The notes: generated from the letters alone by a model not told the origin. Counted from the stretch's first letter, positions 43,042-52,147 are shown. The stretch is 64,000 bases of DNA from Aldehydirespirator sp965219165 (GCA_965219165.1 CBDCMW010000002.1:2356001-2420000); one strand, 5' to 3'. A program made the numbers and translations.

Positions 43042-43542
43042 TCAGCCCATGGAGGCGATGGCCGAGTCGTAGTCGGGCTCGGTGGTGATCTCGGGCACGA
43101 GTTGCGCGTGCAGCACGTTGCCGTCAGCGTCGATGACCACCACAGCCCGGGCGCACAGACCGGCGAGCGGGCCCGCGGCGATGCCAACGCCGTAGTCGTC
43201 GAGGAACTCGGAGTTGCGGAAGGTTGAGCCGATGGTGACGTTCTCGATGCCCTCGGCGCCGCAGAAACGGCCCGTCGCGAAGGGCAGGTCGGCGGACACG
43301 CACACCACGGTGGTGCCCTCCAGGGCCGCGGCCCGCTCGTTGAACGTGCGCACGCTCTGGGCACAGACAGGGGTGTCGATCGACGGAAAGATGTTGAGCA
43401 CCACACGGCCGCCGAGCAGGCCCTCCGAGGTCACGGCGCCGAGGTCGCCTGCGGTCAGGGCGAACGCTGGGGCAGCCTGGCCCACAGCCGGCAAGTCGCC
43501 GCTCGTGTGGACCGGGTTGCCTTGGAATGCGGTTGTGGCCAC
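43042..43542 (-). CDS. tpx: Thiol peroxidase (Tpx-type peroxiredoxin)
   Basis: 166 residues from the GTG at 43542, with GAAGGAGA upstream. It reduces peroxides with the peroxidatic Cys60 in SIDTPVCAQSVRTFN and the resolving Cys94 in GRFCGAEGIENV, the standard Tpx pair. Length matches the family. It ends 3 bases from the stop of the convergent flavoprotein gene. The start lies 118 bp from a divergent decarboxylase gene. Confidence 0.92.
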   Translation of the reverse strand: MATTAFQGNPVHTSGDLPAVGQAAPAFALTAGDLGAVTSEGLLGGRVVLNIFPSIDTPVCAQSVRTFNERAAALEGTTVVCVSADLPFATGRFCGAEGIENVTIGSTFRNSEFLDDYGVGIAAGPLAGLCARAVVVIDADGNVLHAQLVPEITTEPDYDSAIASMG

Positions 43543-43660
43543 GGATGTCTCCTTCGAATCGGGTCGCGGGCTCGCACTCGACGGGTCGCCACATCGGTGC
43601 GTGACGAATGATCTATGTGCACATCGGAGGTTATCGGCGCGCGCCGCTACCATCCGGCTG

Positions 43661-45163
43661 ATGGCAGCCCGTCGCCGAGAAACGCCCCGTCCAGACCACA
43701 TCGAGGCACCTACATCACTGGTCCAGCCGCACGATGAGCCGACCACGGAGCCGGAGCACGATCTGACGCCCGATCCGCTAGACCTCGAGGCGTTCCGGCG
43801 CAACGCCCACGCCCTGGTCGACTGGGTGGCCGACTACCTCGGCGGACTCGGGGCCAGGCCCGTTCGCGAGCCCGCGGAGCCCGGGGATGTGCGAGCCAAG
43901 CTGCCGGACCGTGCCCCCGAGAATCCGGAGTCTTTCGACGCTGTGCTGGCCGACCTCGACCGGGTCGTGGTGCCGGGCCTGACCCACTGGCAGCATCCGG
44001 GGTGGTTCGCGTACTTCCCCGCCCAGTCCTCCCCGCCGTCGGTGCTCGGGGAGCTCGCCGCCGCGGGCATAGGGATCCAGGGGATGCTGTGGTCGACGTC
44101 GCCCGCGGCCACCGAGATCGAGTCCCACGTGCTCGACTGGCTGGTGGACCTCCTCGGCGTGCCCCCGGAGTGGAAGACGACCGGTGCGGGCGGCGGCGTC
44201 TTGCAGTCCGGCGCGTCGGCGTCGACGCACACCGCTCTGGTGGTGGCCCGCGAGCAGTGTCTGGGACGGACTGGAGCAGGCCCCAAGGACATGGTCGCCT
44301 ACACGTCGGGCCACGCCCACTCCTCGATCGAGAAGGGCGCCCGCATGGCCGGCTTCGGACACGTCAGGCTGCTGGAGACCGACCGCGAGTTCGCGGCCCG
44401 ACCCGAGGCGCTGGCCGCGACCATCGCCGAGGACCGCCGGACCGGGCTCGCCCCGGCCTTCGTGTGCTCCGCGGTGGGCACGACCGGCACAACCGGCGTC
44501 GACCCCGTGCGCCGGTTCGGCGAGATAGCCCGGGCCGAGCGGATGTGGCACCACGTCGACGCGGCCTACGCCGGCTCCGCGATGATCTGCGAGGAGTTCC
44601 GCCACCATCAGGACGGGCTGGAGCTGGTGGACAGCTACACCTTCAACCCGCACAAGTGGATGGCCACCAACCTCGACTGCTCGGTGATGTGGGTGGCCGA
44701 CCGCCGGCCGCTCATCGAGGCCCTGAGCGTGCTGCCTCCCTACTTGCGCGACGAGGCCTCGGAGTCCGGACAGGTGATCGACTACCGGGACTGGCACGGT
44801 CCGCTGGGGCGTCCGTTCCGGGCCCTGAAGCTTTGGTTCGTATTGCGCTGCTTCGGCGCCGACGGCCTGCGGCGGATGATCCGCAACCATGTGGGCTGGG
44901 CCCGAGGGCTGGCAGATCGCATCGACAGCCATCCGAGCCTGGAGCGCATCGCGCCCGTGCACTTCGCGCTGGTCTCGTTCGTGCACGTCGACGGCAACGA
45001 GGCCACCGACGCCCTCACGGACCGAGTCAACGGCGACGGCCGGTTCTACATCACCGCATCGGAAGCCGGCGGTCAGCGCTACGCCCGCATCTCGGTCGGC
45101 TCGACCTGGACGACGCGGGCCCACGTCGACGCGCTATGGGACCTGATCGACGCCAACGCCTGA
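43661..45163 (+). CDS. Pyridoxal-phosphate aromatic-L-amino-acid decarboxylase (group II)
   Basis: 500 residues from ATG 43661; the frame opens earlier at 43214. Family features: HWQHPGWFAYFPAQSSPPSV, the PLP-binding His in SGHAHSSIEKGARM, Asp300 in HHVDAAYAG and the PLP Lys332 in NPHKWMATNLDCS. It should release CO2 from an aromatic amino acid such as tryptophan, tyrosine or dopa. The N-terminal ~38 residues are an acidic, Pro-rich extension. The exact substrate cannot be read from sequence. Convergent with the enoyl-CoA hydratase gene across a tandem hairpin repeat. Confidence 0.88.
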   Translation: MAARRRETPRPDHIEAPTSLVQPHDEPTTEPEHDLTPDPLDLEAFRRNAHALVDWVADYLGGLGARPVREPAEPGDVRAKLPDRAPENPESFDAVLADLDRVVVPGLTHWQHPGWFAYFPAQSSPPSVLGELAAAGIGIQGMLWSTSPAATEIESHVLDWLVDLLGVPPEWKTTGAGGGVLQSGASASTHTALVVAREQCLGRTGAGPKDMVAYTSGHAHSSIEKGARMAGFGHVRLLETDREFAARPEALAATIAEDRRTGLAPAFVCSAVGTTGTTGVDPVRRFGEIARAERMWHHVDAAYAGSAMICEEFRHHQDGLELVDSYTFNPHKWMATNLDCSVMWVADRRPLIEALSVLPPYLRDEASESGQVIDYRDWHGPLGRPFRALKLWFVLRCFGADGLRRMIRNHVGWARGLADRIDSHPSLERIAPVHFALVSFVHVDGNEATDALTDRVNGDGRFYITASEAGGQRYARISVGSTWTTRAHVDALWDLIDANA

Positions 45164-45192
45164 CCGGATGGCCTCGCCCCGGACCAGTCGTC

Positions 45193-45324
45193 GAACCTGG
45201 GGCGCGCTTCTGCGAGCAGATATGCCGACTGAGACGGCTCTGCTGCACACAGAACCTGGAGTGCGCTTCTGTGAGCAGATATGCCGACTGAGACGGCTCT
45301 GCTGCACACAGAACCTGGGGTGCG
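45193..45324. repeat. 59-bp tandem repeat with internal hairpin, between convergent genes
   Basis: Two full units (from 45193 and 45252) and the start of a third (45311). The joined units contain TTCTGTG...CACAGAA, then AGCAGA...TCTGCT, then GCCG-ACTGAGA-CGGC: a long imperfect hairpin. Lying between the stops of two convergent genes, it could end transcription both ways, though no T-run is present. Confidence 0.75.
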
Positions 45325-45341
45325 GCCGGGGCGGCGCCGGC

Positions 45342-46106
45342 TCAGCGGCCGAGCGACTCCAGGTAGCGGCGGGCTGTCTCGCGCGACTCGGGATCGCGCC
45401 TAGCCGCGGCCAGGGAGTCGGCGTCGTTCCAGGCGCCGCCGGTGGGCACCAGCGCCTCCGCGGCCGCATCCACGGCCCTCAGAGTGGCTCGCAGCGTGTA
45501 GGCCGACTTTGAGGCCAGCACCCGGGCCAGCTCGGCCGCGGCGTCGTCCAGCTCGGATGCCGGAACGACCCGGTTGACGAAGCCCAGCGCCTGGGCCTCG
45601 GCCGCGCCGAAGGGGCGGCACGTCAGCACCAGGTCGCGGGTGGCCGCGGGTCCGACCTCTCGCACCAACCGGGGGATGCCGCCCCACGCCAGAGGTATGC
45701 CCAGGTCGACCTCCGGTATCACGAAACGCACGTCCTCGGCGGCGACCCGCAGGTCGCAGGCCGCGGCCAGCACCACGCCCCCGCCCACGCAGTGCCCGTG
45801 TATCGCCGCGACCGTCACGGCCTGCATGGCCGTGACCGCCTCGGCCATCAGCCGTCCGGCGTCGGTGCCGGCGCGGTCCGGCCCTCCCCCGCCGGTGAAG
45901 GCGGCCAGGTCCGCTCCCGCGGTGAAGGCCCGTCCGTTGCCCCGCACGATCACCGCCTTCACGTCGTCGTGGCCGTCGAACCAGCGGGCCGCGTCGGCCA
46001 GCTCCCGCAGGCACGCCACCGACAGCGGATTGAGCTTGGCCGGATTGTCGAGCGCCAGAGTGCCCACCGCACCCTCGACGCCGACCGTGATCGTGTCGTA
46101 GTCCAT
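45342..46106 (-). CDS. Enoyl-CoA hydratase/isomerase family protein
   Basis: 254 residues from the ATG at 46106 (AAGGA before it); the frame opens upstream at 46187. Crotonase fold: ALDNPAKLNPLSVACLRELA, RGNGRAFTAGADL (oxyanion hole), IHGHCVGGGVVLAAACDLR and FVIPEVDLGIPLAWGG. The second catalytic Glu (IPEVDLG) is present, but the first (usually GGGxELA) is Val here, so it may be an isomerase, hydrolase or other crotonase rather than a true hydratase. Confidence 0.82.
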   Translation of the reverse strand: MDYDTITVGVEGAVGTLALDNPAKLNPLSVACLRELADAARWFDGHDDVKAVIVRGNGRAFTAGADLAAFTGGGGPDRAGTDAGRLMAEAVTAMQAVTVAAIHGHCVGGGVVLAAACDLRVAAEDVRFVIPEVDLGIPLAWGGIPRLVREVGPAATRDLVLTCRPFGAAEAQALGFVNRVVPASELDDAAAELARVLASKSAYTLRATLRAVDAAAEALVPTGGAWNDADSLAAARRDPESRETARRYLESLGR

Positions 46107-46150
46107 CGGTCCTTCCCGTCCTGTTGCGGCCCATGGAGGCCCCATCTGCG

Positions 46151-46200
46151 GAACTTCCCCCGACTCTGCCACATATATGGTGGCCAACTACCGGAAGTTC
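46151..46200. promoter_or_regulatory. Nested dyad between divergent genes
   Basis: GAACTTCC (46151-46158) pairs with GGAAGTTC (46193-46200), and GCCAC (46168-46172) pairs with GTGGC (46180-46184). Both share one centre at 46175-46176 on an ATATAT core. It lies in the gap between the divergent hydratase and aldolase genes, as expected of a regulator binding site. Confidence 0.45.
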
Positions 46201-46311
46201 GATCCTGACCGCGCCGGCCACGGCCTGCAATGGTCCCCACGGACGCCTGCGGGCAGAACCATGCGAACAGCGAGGCACAAGACAGAGGCAAACGCTGATA
46301 GAAGGATCGCC

Positions 46312-47100
46312 ATGCGAACAAATCCCATGCGAGAGCGCTGGACCGCAGGCGAGGCCGCCCTCGGCGGCTGGCTGGGCATCCCGAGCTCCTTCTCCGCGGA
46401 GATCGTGGCCCGTTGCGACCTCGACTACGTCTGCGTCGACACCCAGCACGGCCTCGTCGACTACAGCGACTCGTGGAAGATGCTCCAGGCCGTCAACCTG
46501 GGCTCGGCCACCCCGGTGGTGCGGGTGCCGTGGAACGAGCCGGGCATCATCGGCAAGAGCCTCGACGCCGGCGCCCGAGGAATCATCGTGCCCATGGTCA
46601 ACACCCGGGCCGAGGCTGAGGCCGCGGTGCGCGCCTGCCGGTACGCGCCCGACGGGGGCCGCAGCTACGGCCCGGCCCGAGTCGTGCGCCAGGAGGGCTC
46701 CGACTATTTTGCCAACGCCAACGCGGACGTGGCCGTGATCCCGATGGTCGAGACGGCTCAGGCCGTGTCCAACCTCGATGACATCCTGTCGGTTCCGGGC
46801 GTGGACGCCGTGTATGTGGGACCGTCGGACCTGTCGGTGAGCCTGGGAATGGGCCCGGGCAACAACGACGGCAAGGCGGCCTTCGACGAGGCCATGGCCG
46901 CCATCGTGGCCGGTTGTGTGCGTCATGGCGTGATCGCGGGGTGCCACACCGTGTCGGAGCTGTGCCAGCGCCGCATCGAGCAGGGCTTCCGCATGATCAC
47001 GATCACCTCCGACACCGTGGCGTTGGCGAGAGCGCTCGAGGACGAGCTGCGCCGGGCCCGGGGCCAAGAGCCGGCCGTTCGCTCCGGCTCCCTGTACTAG
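46312..47100 (+). CDS. HpcH/HpaI-family class II aldolase
   Basis: 262 residues from ATG 46312, chosen for GAAGGA 5 bases upstream; the frame opens earlier. The family pattern is present: GGWLGIPSSFSAEIVA, YVCVDTQHGLVDY (base His), PVVRVPWNEPGIIGKSLDAG, GIIVPMVNTRAEAE, VIPMVETAQAV (metal Glu) and VDAVYVGPSDLSVSLG (metal Asp). It cleaves or forms a 2-keto-3-hydroxy acid with a divalent metal. Divergent from the enoyl-CoA hydratase across the nested dyad, so possibly co-regulated. Confidence 0.88.
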   Translation: MRTNPMRERWTAGEAALGGWLGIPSSFSAEIVARCDLDYVCVDTQHGLVDYSDSWKMLQAVNLGSATPVVRVPWNEPGIIGKSLDAGARGIIVPMVNTRAEAEAAVRACRYAPDGGRSYGPARVVRQEGSDYFANANADVAVIPMVETAQAVSNLDDILSVPGVDAVYVGPSDLSVSLGMGPGNNDGKAAFDEAMAAIVAGCVRHGVIAGCHTVSELCQRRIEQGFRMITITSDTVALARALEDELRRARGQEPAVRSGSLY

Positions 47101-47140
47101 CGGCGGCACGGCCCGGCTCCGTGCTCCCATGAAGCTCGGC

Positions 47141-47234
47141 GATCCCGCCGGGCTGCGGGCCGGCAGCGTGATCTGATCCCGCCGGGATGCGGGCCGGCGG
47201 CGTGATCTGATCCCGCCGCCCAGCGGGGCCGCAG
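47141..47234. repeat. 34-bp tandem repeat upstream of the acyl-CoA dehydrogenase gene
   Basis: Units at 47141-47174 and 47175-47208 differ at two bases, followed by a partial third. Each begins GATCCCGCCGGG. It occupies most of the gap between two co-directional genes. Confidence 0.7.
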
Positions 47235-47273
47235 TACGCTGCTCTCCGTCGCCACCAGCGCAGGGAGCCGCCG

Positions 47274-48497
47274 ATGGATTTCGAGTTCTCCGACGAGCAG
47301 GGAGCATTCGCGGCAGAGGTGGAGGCCTTCCTCGACGCCAACGCCGACCCCGACGTGTTCGACCTGACCCGGGAGAACATGGCCCAGCTCGTGGACACCC
47401 CCGAGCGCAGGGCATTCATGAAGGAGATGGGCCGCAAGGGATGGCTGGGCATCACCTGGCCGGCCGAGTACGGCGGCAGCGAGGGCGAGGGCGTCTACGA
47501 GTACCTGCTGAACGAGGCACTCGCGGCCCGGGGCGGCCCCCAGATCGGCAAAGGCGTCGGCATCGTGGGCAAGACGATCATCGCCCACGGCTCCGAGAAG
47601 CTCAAGGCCGAGTTCCTGCCCATGATCCTCGAGAACGACGTGGAGTTCGCGGTGGGCTACTCCGAGCCCGACGCCGGCTCCGACGCAGCCTCCATGCGGC
47701 TGCGGGCCGAGCGGCACACCGCCGACGACGGCACCACCGGATGGCTGCTCAACGGCGAGAAGACGTGGACCACGTCCGCGCATTTCGCCGAGTGGTACTG
47801 GCTGGGCACCCGCACCGATCCCGACAACAAGCACATGGGCATAACCCTGATGCTGGTGCCCCTCGACCAGCCCGGCATCACCATCGACGGCATCTGGACC
47901 ATGGGCGACGAGCGCACCAACTCCGTGTTCCTCGACAACGTGTTCGTGCCCGACGACTACGTGGTGGGCGAGGTCAACCACGGGTTCCGCTACATCAGCC
48001 AGGCCCTCGACCTCGAGCGCTTCACCCTGTTCACCTTCTCCCCCATCAAGCAGCGCCTCGACCTGCTCACCGAATGGGTGCAAGACGCCGAGCGCGACGG
48101 CGAGCCGCTACGCGAGGACCCCAGGGTGCGGGCCAGACTCGCCAACCTGCACACCGAGGCCGAGGTGGCCAGAGTGCTCGGCCTGAAGTTCGTGGCCGAG
48201 GCGGTGAAGGTCGAGCACACAGTTCGCGAGGGCAAGGAGGGGTTCCAGCCGCCGACGGTGGCCGCCTCGGAGTACAAGCTCTACGCCACCGAGCTGTCGA
48301 AGCGCCTGGCCGACGCGTCCATGGACATCGCCGGACCGGGATCGCAGCTGCGGGTGCACACCGAGGACGCCCCGATGGCGGGCCGCTCGGAGTCGACCTA
48401 CCGCTTCACGGTGATCGACACCATCGGGGGCGGCGCCTCGGAGATCCAGAAGAACATCATCGCCCGGCGGGGCCTCGGCCTACCCAAGAACTTCTGA
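47274..48497 (+). CDS. Acyl-CoA dehydrogenase
   Basis: 407 residues from ATG 47274 (GGGAG upstream). It oxidises an acyl-CoA to the enoyl-CoA using FAD. Visible: N-terminal helices DFEFSDEQGAFAAEVEAFL, KGWLGITWPAEYGGSEGEG, the FAD-binding VGYSEPDAGSDAASM, LLNGEKTWTTSAHFAEWYW and the C-terminal VIDTIGGGASEIQKNIIARR. Substrate length is not evident. First of four co-directional genes (to 52147), a likely acyl-CoA breakdown set with the transferase/racemase, a MaoC-like dehydratase and a second dehydrogenase. Confidence 0.9.
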   Translation: MDFEFSDEQGAFAAEVEAFLDANADPDVFDLTRENMAQLVDTPERRAFMKEMGRKGWLGITWPAEYGGSEGEGVYEYLLNEALAARGGPQIGKGVGIVGKTIIAHGSEKLKAEFLPMILENDVEFAVGYSEPDAGSDAASMRLRAERHTADDGTTGWLLNGEKTWTTSAHFAEWYWLGTRTDPDNKHMGITLMLVPLDQPGITIDGIWTMGDERTNSVFLDNVFVPDDYVVGEVNHGFRYISQALDLERFTLFTFSPIKQRLDLLTEWVQDAERDGEPLREDPRVRARLANLHTEAEVARVLGLKFVAEAVKVEHTVREGKEGFQPPTVAASEYKLYATELSKRLADASMDIAGPGSQLRVHTEDAPMAGRSESTYRFTVIDTIGGGASEIQKNIIARRGLGLPKNF

Positions 48498-48554
48498 GCG
48501 CGTTCCCATGGCGACAAAGCCTCGCACTCCCAATGAACCTCCGAGCATCAGCTC

Positions 48555-49745
48555 ATGGCGGCTGAGTCCGTGACTGCTCCCAGCGCGGCCGCCCTCGACG
48601 GCGTCAGGGTGCTCGACCTGGCGTCGGTGGGTCCGGCCGCGAGGGCCACCCGGCTGCTGGCCGACTACGGCGCGGACGTGGTCAAGGTGGGTCCCGTGCC
48701 CCGGCGAGCCGGCGTTGCGACCGTGCCTCCCCCCTACGCCTACAGCGGCCACCGGGGGATGAGCCGGGCCCTGTTCGACCTCAAGACCGAGGACGGACGG
48801 GCCGCCTTCCTCGGCCTGGCCCGCCGCGCCGATGTGGTGGTGGAGAGCTTCCGTCCCGGTGTGGTCGATCGCCTCGGCATCGGATACGACGCGGTGCGGG
48901 CCGTCAACCAGCGGGTCGTCTACTGCTCCACCAGCGGCTACGGCCAGACCGGACCCCGCCGGGACTGGGCCGGCCACGACCTCAACTATCTGGCCGTGTC
49001 GGGTTATCTGCACTGCAGCGGACGCGACGCCGACGGCGCCCCCGCGCTGCCCGGCGCGACGGTGGCCGACATCGCCGCGGGCGGCATGCACGCCGCGCTG
49101 GCCGTGCTGGCCGCCCTGCTGCGCCGTGAGCGCACCGGACGCGGCGAACACCTCGACGTGTCGGTGGCCGACGGCGCGCTCGGGATGATGTCGCTGTATG
49201 CCGACGAGCACCTGGCCACCGGAGCCGAACCCGGACCGGGCCACTACATCCTCACCGGCCGCTACGCCTGCTATGGCGTCTATGCCTGCGCCGACGGCCG
49301 TTACCTGGCCGTAGCCGCCATCGAGCCCGCCTTCTGGGCGAACCTGTGCCGGGAGATGGGCCTCGACCGCTACATCGACGCCCAGACCGACGACGCACTG
49401 CAGGACGAGATCCGTTCCGCGATCGCGGCCGCCCTGGCGTCTGCCGACCGCGACAAGTGGGTGCGGCGGCTCGGCCCCGCCGACTGTTGCGTGGCCCCTG
49501 TCAATAGCGTGCCGGAGGCCGTGCACGACGAGCAGTATCGGGCTCGGGGCACGGTGGTCAAGGCCGAGCATCCCACCGACGGAACCATGGAGCAGATAGG
49601 CGCGGTCTGGGCCGGCGCGGCCGCGGCCGACTCGCCGCACGGGCTTCCCGACCTCACCGAGACCCAAACCGCTGAGCTGTTGGCTGAGGCGGGCTACGAC
49701 GAGGCCCACATCGCCAGGCTCGCCCAAGCCGGAGTGATCGCGTGA
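48555..49745 (+). CDS. Family III CoA transferase, alpha-methylacyl-CoA racemase-like
   Basis: 396 residues from ATG 48555. Family pattern: LDGVRVLDLASVGPAARATR, RLLADYGADVVKV, VVVESFRPGVVDRLGIGYDA and CSTSGYGQTGP. The two residues used for racemisation in AMACR are recognisable: His in GHDLNYLAVSG and Asp in VADIAAGGM. This favours an AMACR-type racemase over a plain CoA transferase. It would let branched (2-methyl) acyl-CoAs enter beta-oxidation with the flanking dehydrogenases. A hairpin repeat starts 4 bases after the stop. Confidence 0.82.
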   Translation: MAAESVTAPSAAALDGVRVLDLASVGPAARATRLLADYGADVVKVGPVPRRAGVATVPPPYAYSGHRGMSRALFDLKTEDGRAAFLGLARRADVVVESFRPGVVDRLGIGYDAVRAVNQRVVYCSTSGYGQTGPRRDWAGHDLNYLAVSGYLHCSGRDADGAPALPGATVADIAAGGMHAALAVLAALLRRERTGRGEHLDVSVADGALGMMSLYADEHLATGAEPGPGHYILTGRYACYGVYACADGRYLAVAAIEPAFWANLCREMGLDRYIDAQTDDALQDEIRSAIAAALASADRDKWVRRLGPADCCVAPVNSVPEAVHDEQYRARGTVVKAEHPTDGTMEQIGAVWAGAAAADSPHGLPDLTETQTAELLAEAGYDEAHIARLAQAGVIA

Positions 49746-49749
49746 CGGC

Positions 49750-49801
49750 CGAAATTGGTGCGGCTATTGGCCCCTGGAGGCACAAAATGTCACCAATTTC
49801 G
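49750..49801. repeat. 52-bp hairpin element related to 36037-36161
   Basis: Arms CGAAATTGGTG and CACCAATTTCG (11 bp, perfect) enclose CCCTGGAGGCACAAAA. The core matches the elements at 36037 and 36109, while the arms are a different but still complementary sequence. Confidence 0.7.
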
Positions 49802-49842
49802 GGCCCAGCCAGGCACGGCGAGTCCGCAAACGAGGACGGCCG

Positions 49843-50946
49843 GTGATAGTCGAGGCTCTCCCCGGCGACGTAGCCGAGTTGATCGGCCGGCGGATGTACC
49901 CGGCGACCGCGGACTTCCCCGCCGAGATGGCCTACGGCTGGAACACGCTGGCCGCAACCGAGAACGGCAACCCGCTGTACTGGGACACGGCCGTGGCTGA
50001 GATGCTGACCGGGGGGGACATTCTGCCCCTCAGCACGCTGTCGCTGTGGATGCGCCCGCACCGCTGGACGCCCGGCGCGGCCGCCGAGCAGGTCGCCCTG
50101 AAGGTCCATTTCGAGCTCAAGGACCGTCTGGAGCTGCCCGAGGCGGTCATGAGCGACAACACGATCGTCTTCTGGGAGCCGGTGCGACCCGGCGACGTGA
50201 TCAGCCATCACCAGGTTCTGCGGTCCGTGAGCGGCCCCAAGACCACCCCGCTCGGCTCGGGCCGCTTCTGGGTGATCGACGTCGAGTACCACAACCAGCA
50301 CGGCGAACTCGTGGGCGTCGAGTCCTACACCGGCTTCGGCTACCGCCGACCCGATGCCGCGGCGGCCGTCCCCGCGCCGCGGCCCCCGGCCCAGTCGAGC
50401 GGCAGCACCACGCCCCCGACCCCACCGCAGCCGGGCGGGCACACCGGCGACGCGGCGACCCGACCCCGGGCAAAGCCCGATCCGGCCCACGACCAGATCG
50501 CCGTGGGCGACACCCTGCCGGAGGTCACCCACGACGTGACCGCCACCACCGTCGTGCTGGGGGCGTTGGCCAGCCGCGACTGGCGACCCATGCACCACGA
50601 CTACCGCTTCGCCACAGAGCGCAACGGAACCCGCGACATCTTCTTGAACACGCCCAACCAGCTCGCCTGGATCGAGCGGGCCATCACCGACTGGACCGGA
50701 CCCCGCGGCCGCCTGGGACGGGTGTCGTTCCGCATGCAGGACCCGGTCTTCCCCGGCGACACCATGACCATCTCGGCCACGGTCGCGGCCGTGCCCACCG
50801 ACGACTCCGGCTGCGGCTGGGCCGAGCTGAGCCTGGTGCTGCGAGGCGACGACCGCATCTGTTCCACCGGAACGGCCAGGGTGGCCCTGCCGATGTCGGC
50901 CCACGACAATCCGTGGCAGCGCCGGGGCGAGGACTGGAGACCGTGA
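49843..50946 (+). CDS. Two-domain MaoC-like dehydratase
   Basis: 367 residues from GTG 49843 (GAGGA upstream). The N-terminal half is a MaoC_dehydrat_N-type hot-dog domain (MAYGWNTLAATENGNPLYWD ... VEYHNQHGELVGVESYTGFG). A Pro/Thr-rich linker (about residues 170-215) follows, then a C-terminal MaoC domain with the catalytic-type Asp/His cluster SRDWRPMHHDYRFA, FLNTPNQLAWIERAI and VFPGDTMTISATV. It probably hydrates or dehydrates an enoyl-CoA made by the neighbouring dehydrogenases. Pairing of two hot-dog domains in one chain is usual for actinobacterial steroid and fatty acid enzymes. Confidence 0.78.
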   Translation: MIVEALPGDVAELIGRRMYPATADFPAEMAYGWNTLAATENGNPLYWDTAVAEMLTGGDILPLSTLSLWMRPHRWTPGAAAEQVALKVHFELKDRLELPEAVMSDNTIVFWEPVRPGDVISHHQVLRSVSGPKTTPLGSGRFWVIDVEYHNQHGELVGVESYTGFGYRRPDAAAAVPAPRPPAQSSGSTTPPTPPQPGGHTGDAATRPRAKPDPAHDQIAVGDTLPEVTHDVTATTVVLGALASRDWRPMHHDYRFATERNGTRDIFLNTPNQLAWIERAITDWTGPRGRLGRVSFRMQDPVFPGDTMTISATVAAVPTDDSGCGWAELSLVLRGDDRICSTGTARVALPMSAHDNPWQRRGEDWRP

Positions 50947-51001
50947 TGGCGCCGTGGCCACCGGTCTGCGCCCTGCCCGCTCGGCCTCTGGGGAGGCCTT
51001 G

Positions 51002-52147
51002 ATGCTGGATCTGGACTTCACCCACGAACAGGACATGCTGCGCGACGTGGTGCGTGGCCTGTGCGCCGAGTTCTCTCCGCTGGAACGAGTGCGGGAGTTG
51101 GAGGACGACCCCGACGGCATCGCCCGGGACCTGTGGCAGCGCTTCGGAGAGCTCGGCCTGTGCGGGCTGATGGCCCCCGAGAGCGCAGGCGGCTCGGGCA
51201 TGAGCCTGATCGACGGGATGGTGCTCTACGAGGAGCTCGGGCGCTCACTGGCGCCGCTGCCCCACTTCGTGAGCTGTGTGCTGTCCGCGGGCACCATCGC
51301 AGAGGCCGGAACGCCCGCCCAGCAGGACGAGCTGCTCGGCGCTGTCGCGTCGGGCACAAAGGTCGCCACCGTGGCGTGGCTGGAACCGGGCGGGGGCTAC
51401 AAACCCCGCGGCGTGCAGCTGGCCGCCCGCGCCAACAGCGACGGCTTCGTGCTGGACGGAGCGAAGGCTCACGTGCAGTTCGCCGCGGCGGCCGACCTGC
51501 TCGTCGTGCTGGCCCGCACCGGGGACAGCGACACCGACATCGACCTGTTCGTGGTCCCGCCCGACGCTTCGGGCCTGAGCATCGAGCAACGGATGTCGAT
51601 CTCCTCCGACACCCAGTACCTGGTCACATTCGACCGCGTGCCGGTGCCGGCCGACGCCCGCCTGGGTGCGCCCGACGCGCCAGCGGGCACGGGCTGGTCA
51701 GCATGGCAGCGGACGATGCACGCCGGTGCGATCCTGGCCGCGGCCCAGGCCGTGGGCGGCGCCTCCTACGCCCTGGAGACAACCGTCGAGTACGCCAAGA
51801 CGAGGCGCCAGTTCGACAAGGCCCTGGCCGAGTTCCAGGCCATCTCCCACTACCTGGCCGACGCCCGCACCGAACTGGACGGCGCCCGGCTGCTGGTGTG
51901 CGAGGCGGCCTGGGCCCACAGCACGCGACGTTCCACTGAGCGTCTGGCTCCCATGGCCAAGCTGTTCGCCTGCCGGACCTACCGCGACATCACCGCCATG
52001 TGCCAGCAGGTGTTCGGCGGCATCGGCTTCACTGTGGAGTACGACATCCAACTCTACTTCCGTCGAGCCAAGCAGCTCCAGCTCTCCTGGTGGGACCAGG
52101 CCGCCTGCGAAGACCGGATCGCCGACGCCGTGCTCGGGACCCGTTAG
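51002..52147 (+). CDS. Acyl-CoA dehydrogenase family protein
   Basis: 381 residues from ATG 51002 (GGGGAGG upstream); the frame opens at 50954. Motifs: FTHEQDMLRDVVRGLCAEFS, GLCGLMAPESAGGSGMSLID, VLDGAKAHVQFAAAADLLVV, the FAD-contacting RRQFDKALAEFQAISHYLAD and QVFGGIGFTVEYDIQLYFRR. The shorter, less conserved substrate region resembles the non-canonical dehydrogenases of heteromeric actinobacterial sets, which act on bulky acyl chains such as steroid side chains. That is inference. Its TAG overlaps the stop of the convergent coiled-coil gene. Confidence 0.85.
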   Translation: MLDLDFTHEQDMLRDVVRGLCAEFSPLERVRELEDDPDGIARDLWQRFGELGLCGLMAPESAGGSGMSLIDGMVLYEELGRSLAPLPHFVSCVLSAGTIAEAGTPAQQDELLGAVASGTKVATVAWLEPGGGYKPRGVQLAARANSDGFVLDGAKAHVQFAAAADLLVVLARTGDSDTDIDLFVVPPDASGLSIEQRMSISSDTQYLVTFDRVPVPADARLGAPDAPAGTGWSAWQRTMHAGAILAAAQAVGGASYALETTVEYAKTRRQFDKALAEFQAISHYLADARTELDGARLLVCEAAWAHSTRRSTERLAPMAKLFACRTYRDITAMCQQVFGGIGFTVEYDIQLYFRRAKQLQLSWWDQAACEDRIADAVLGTR

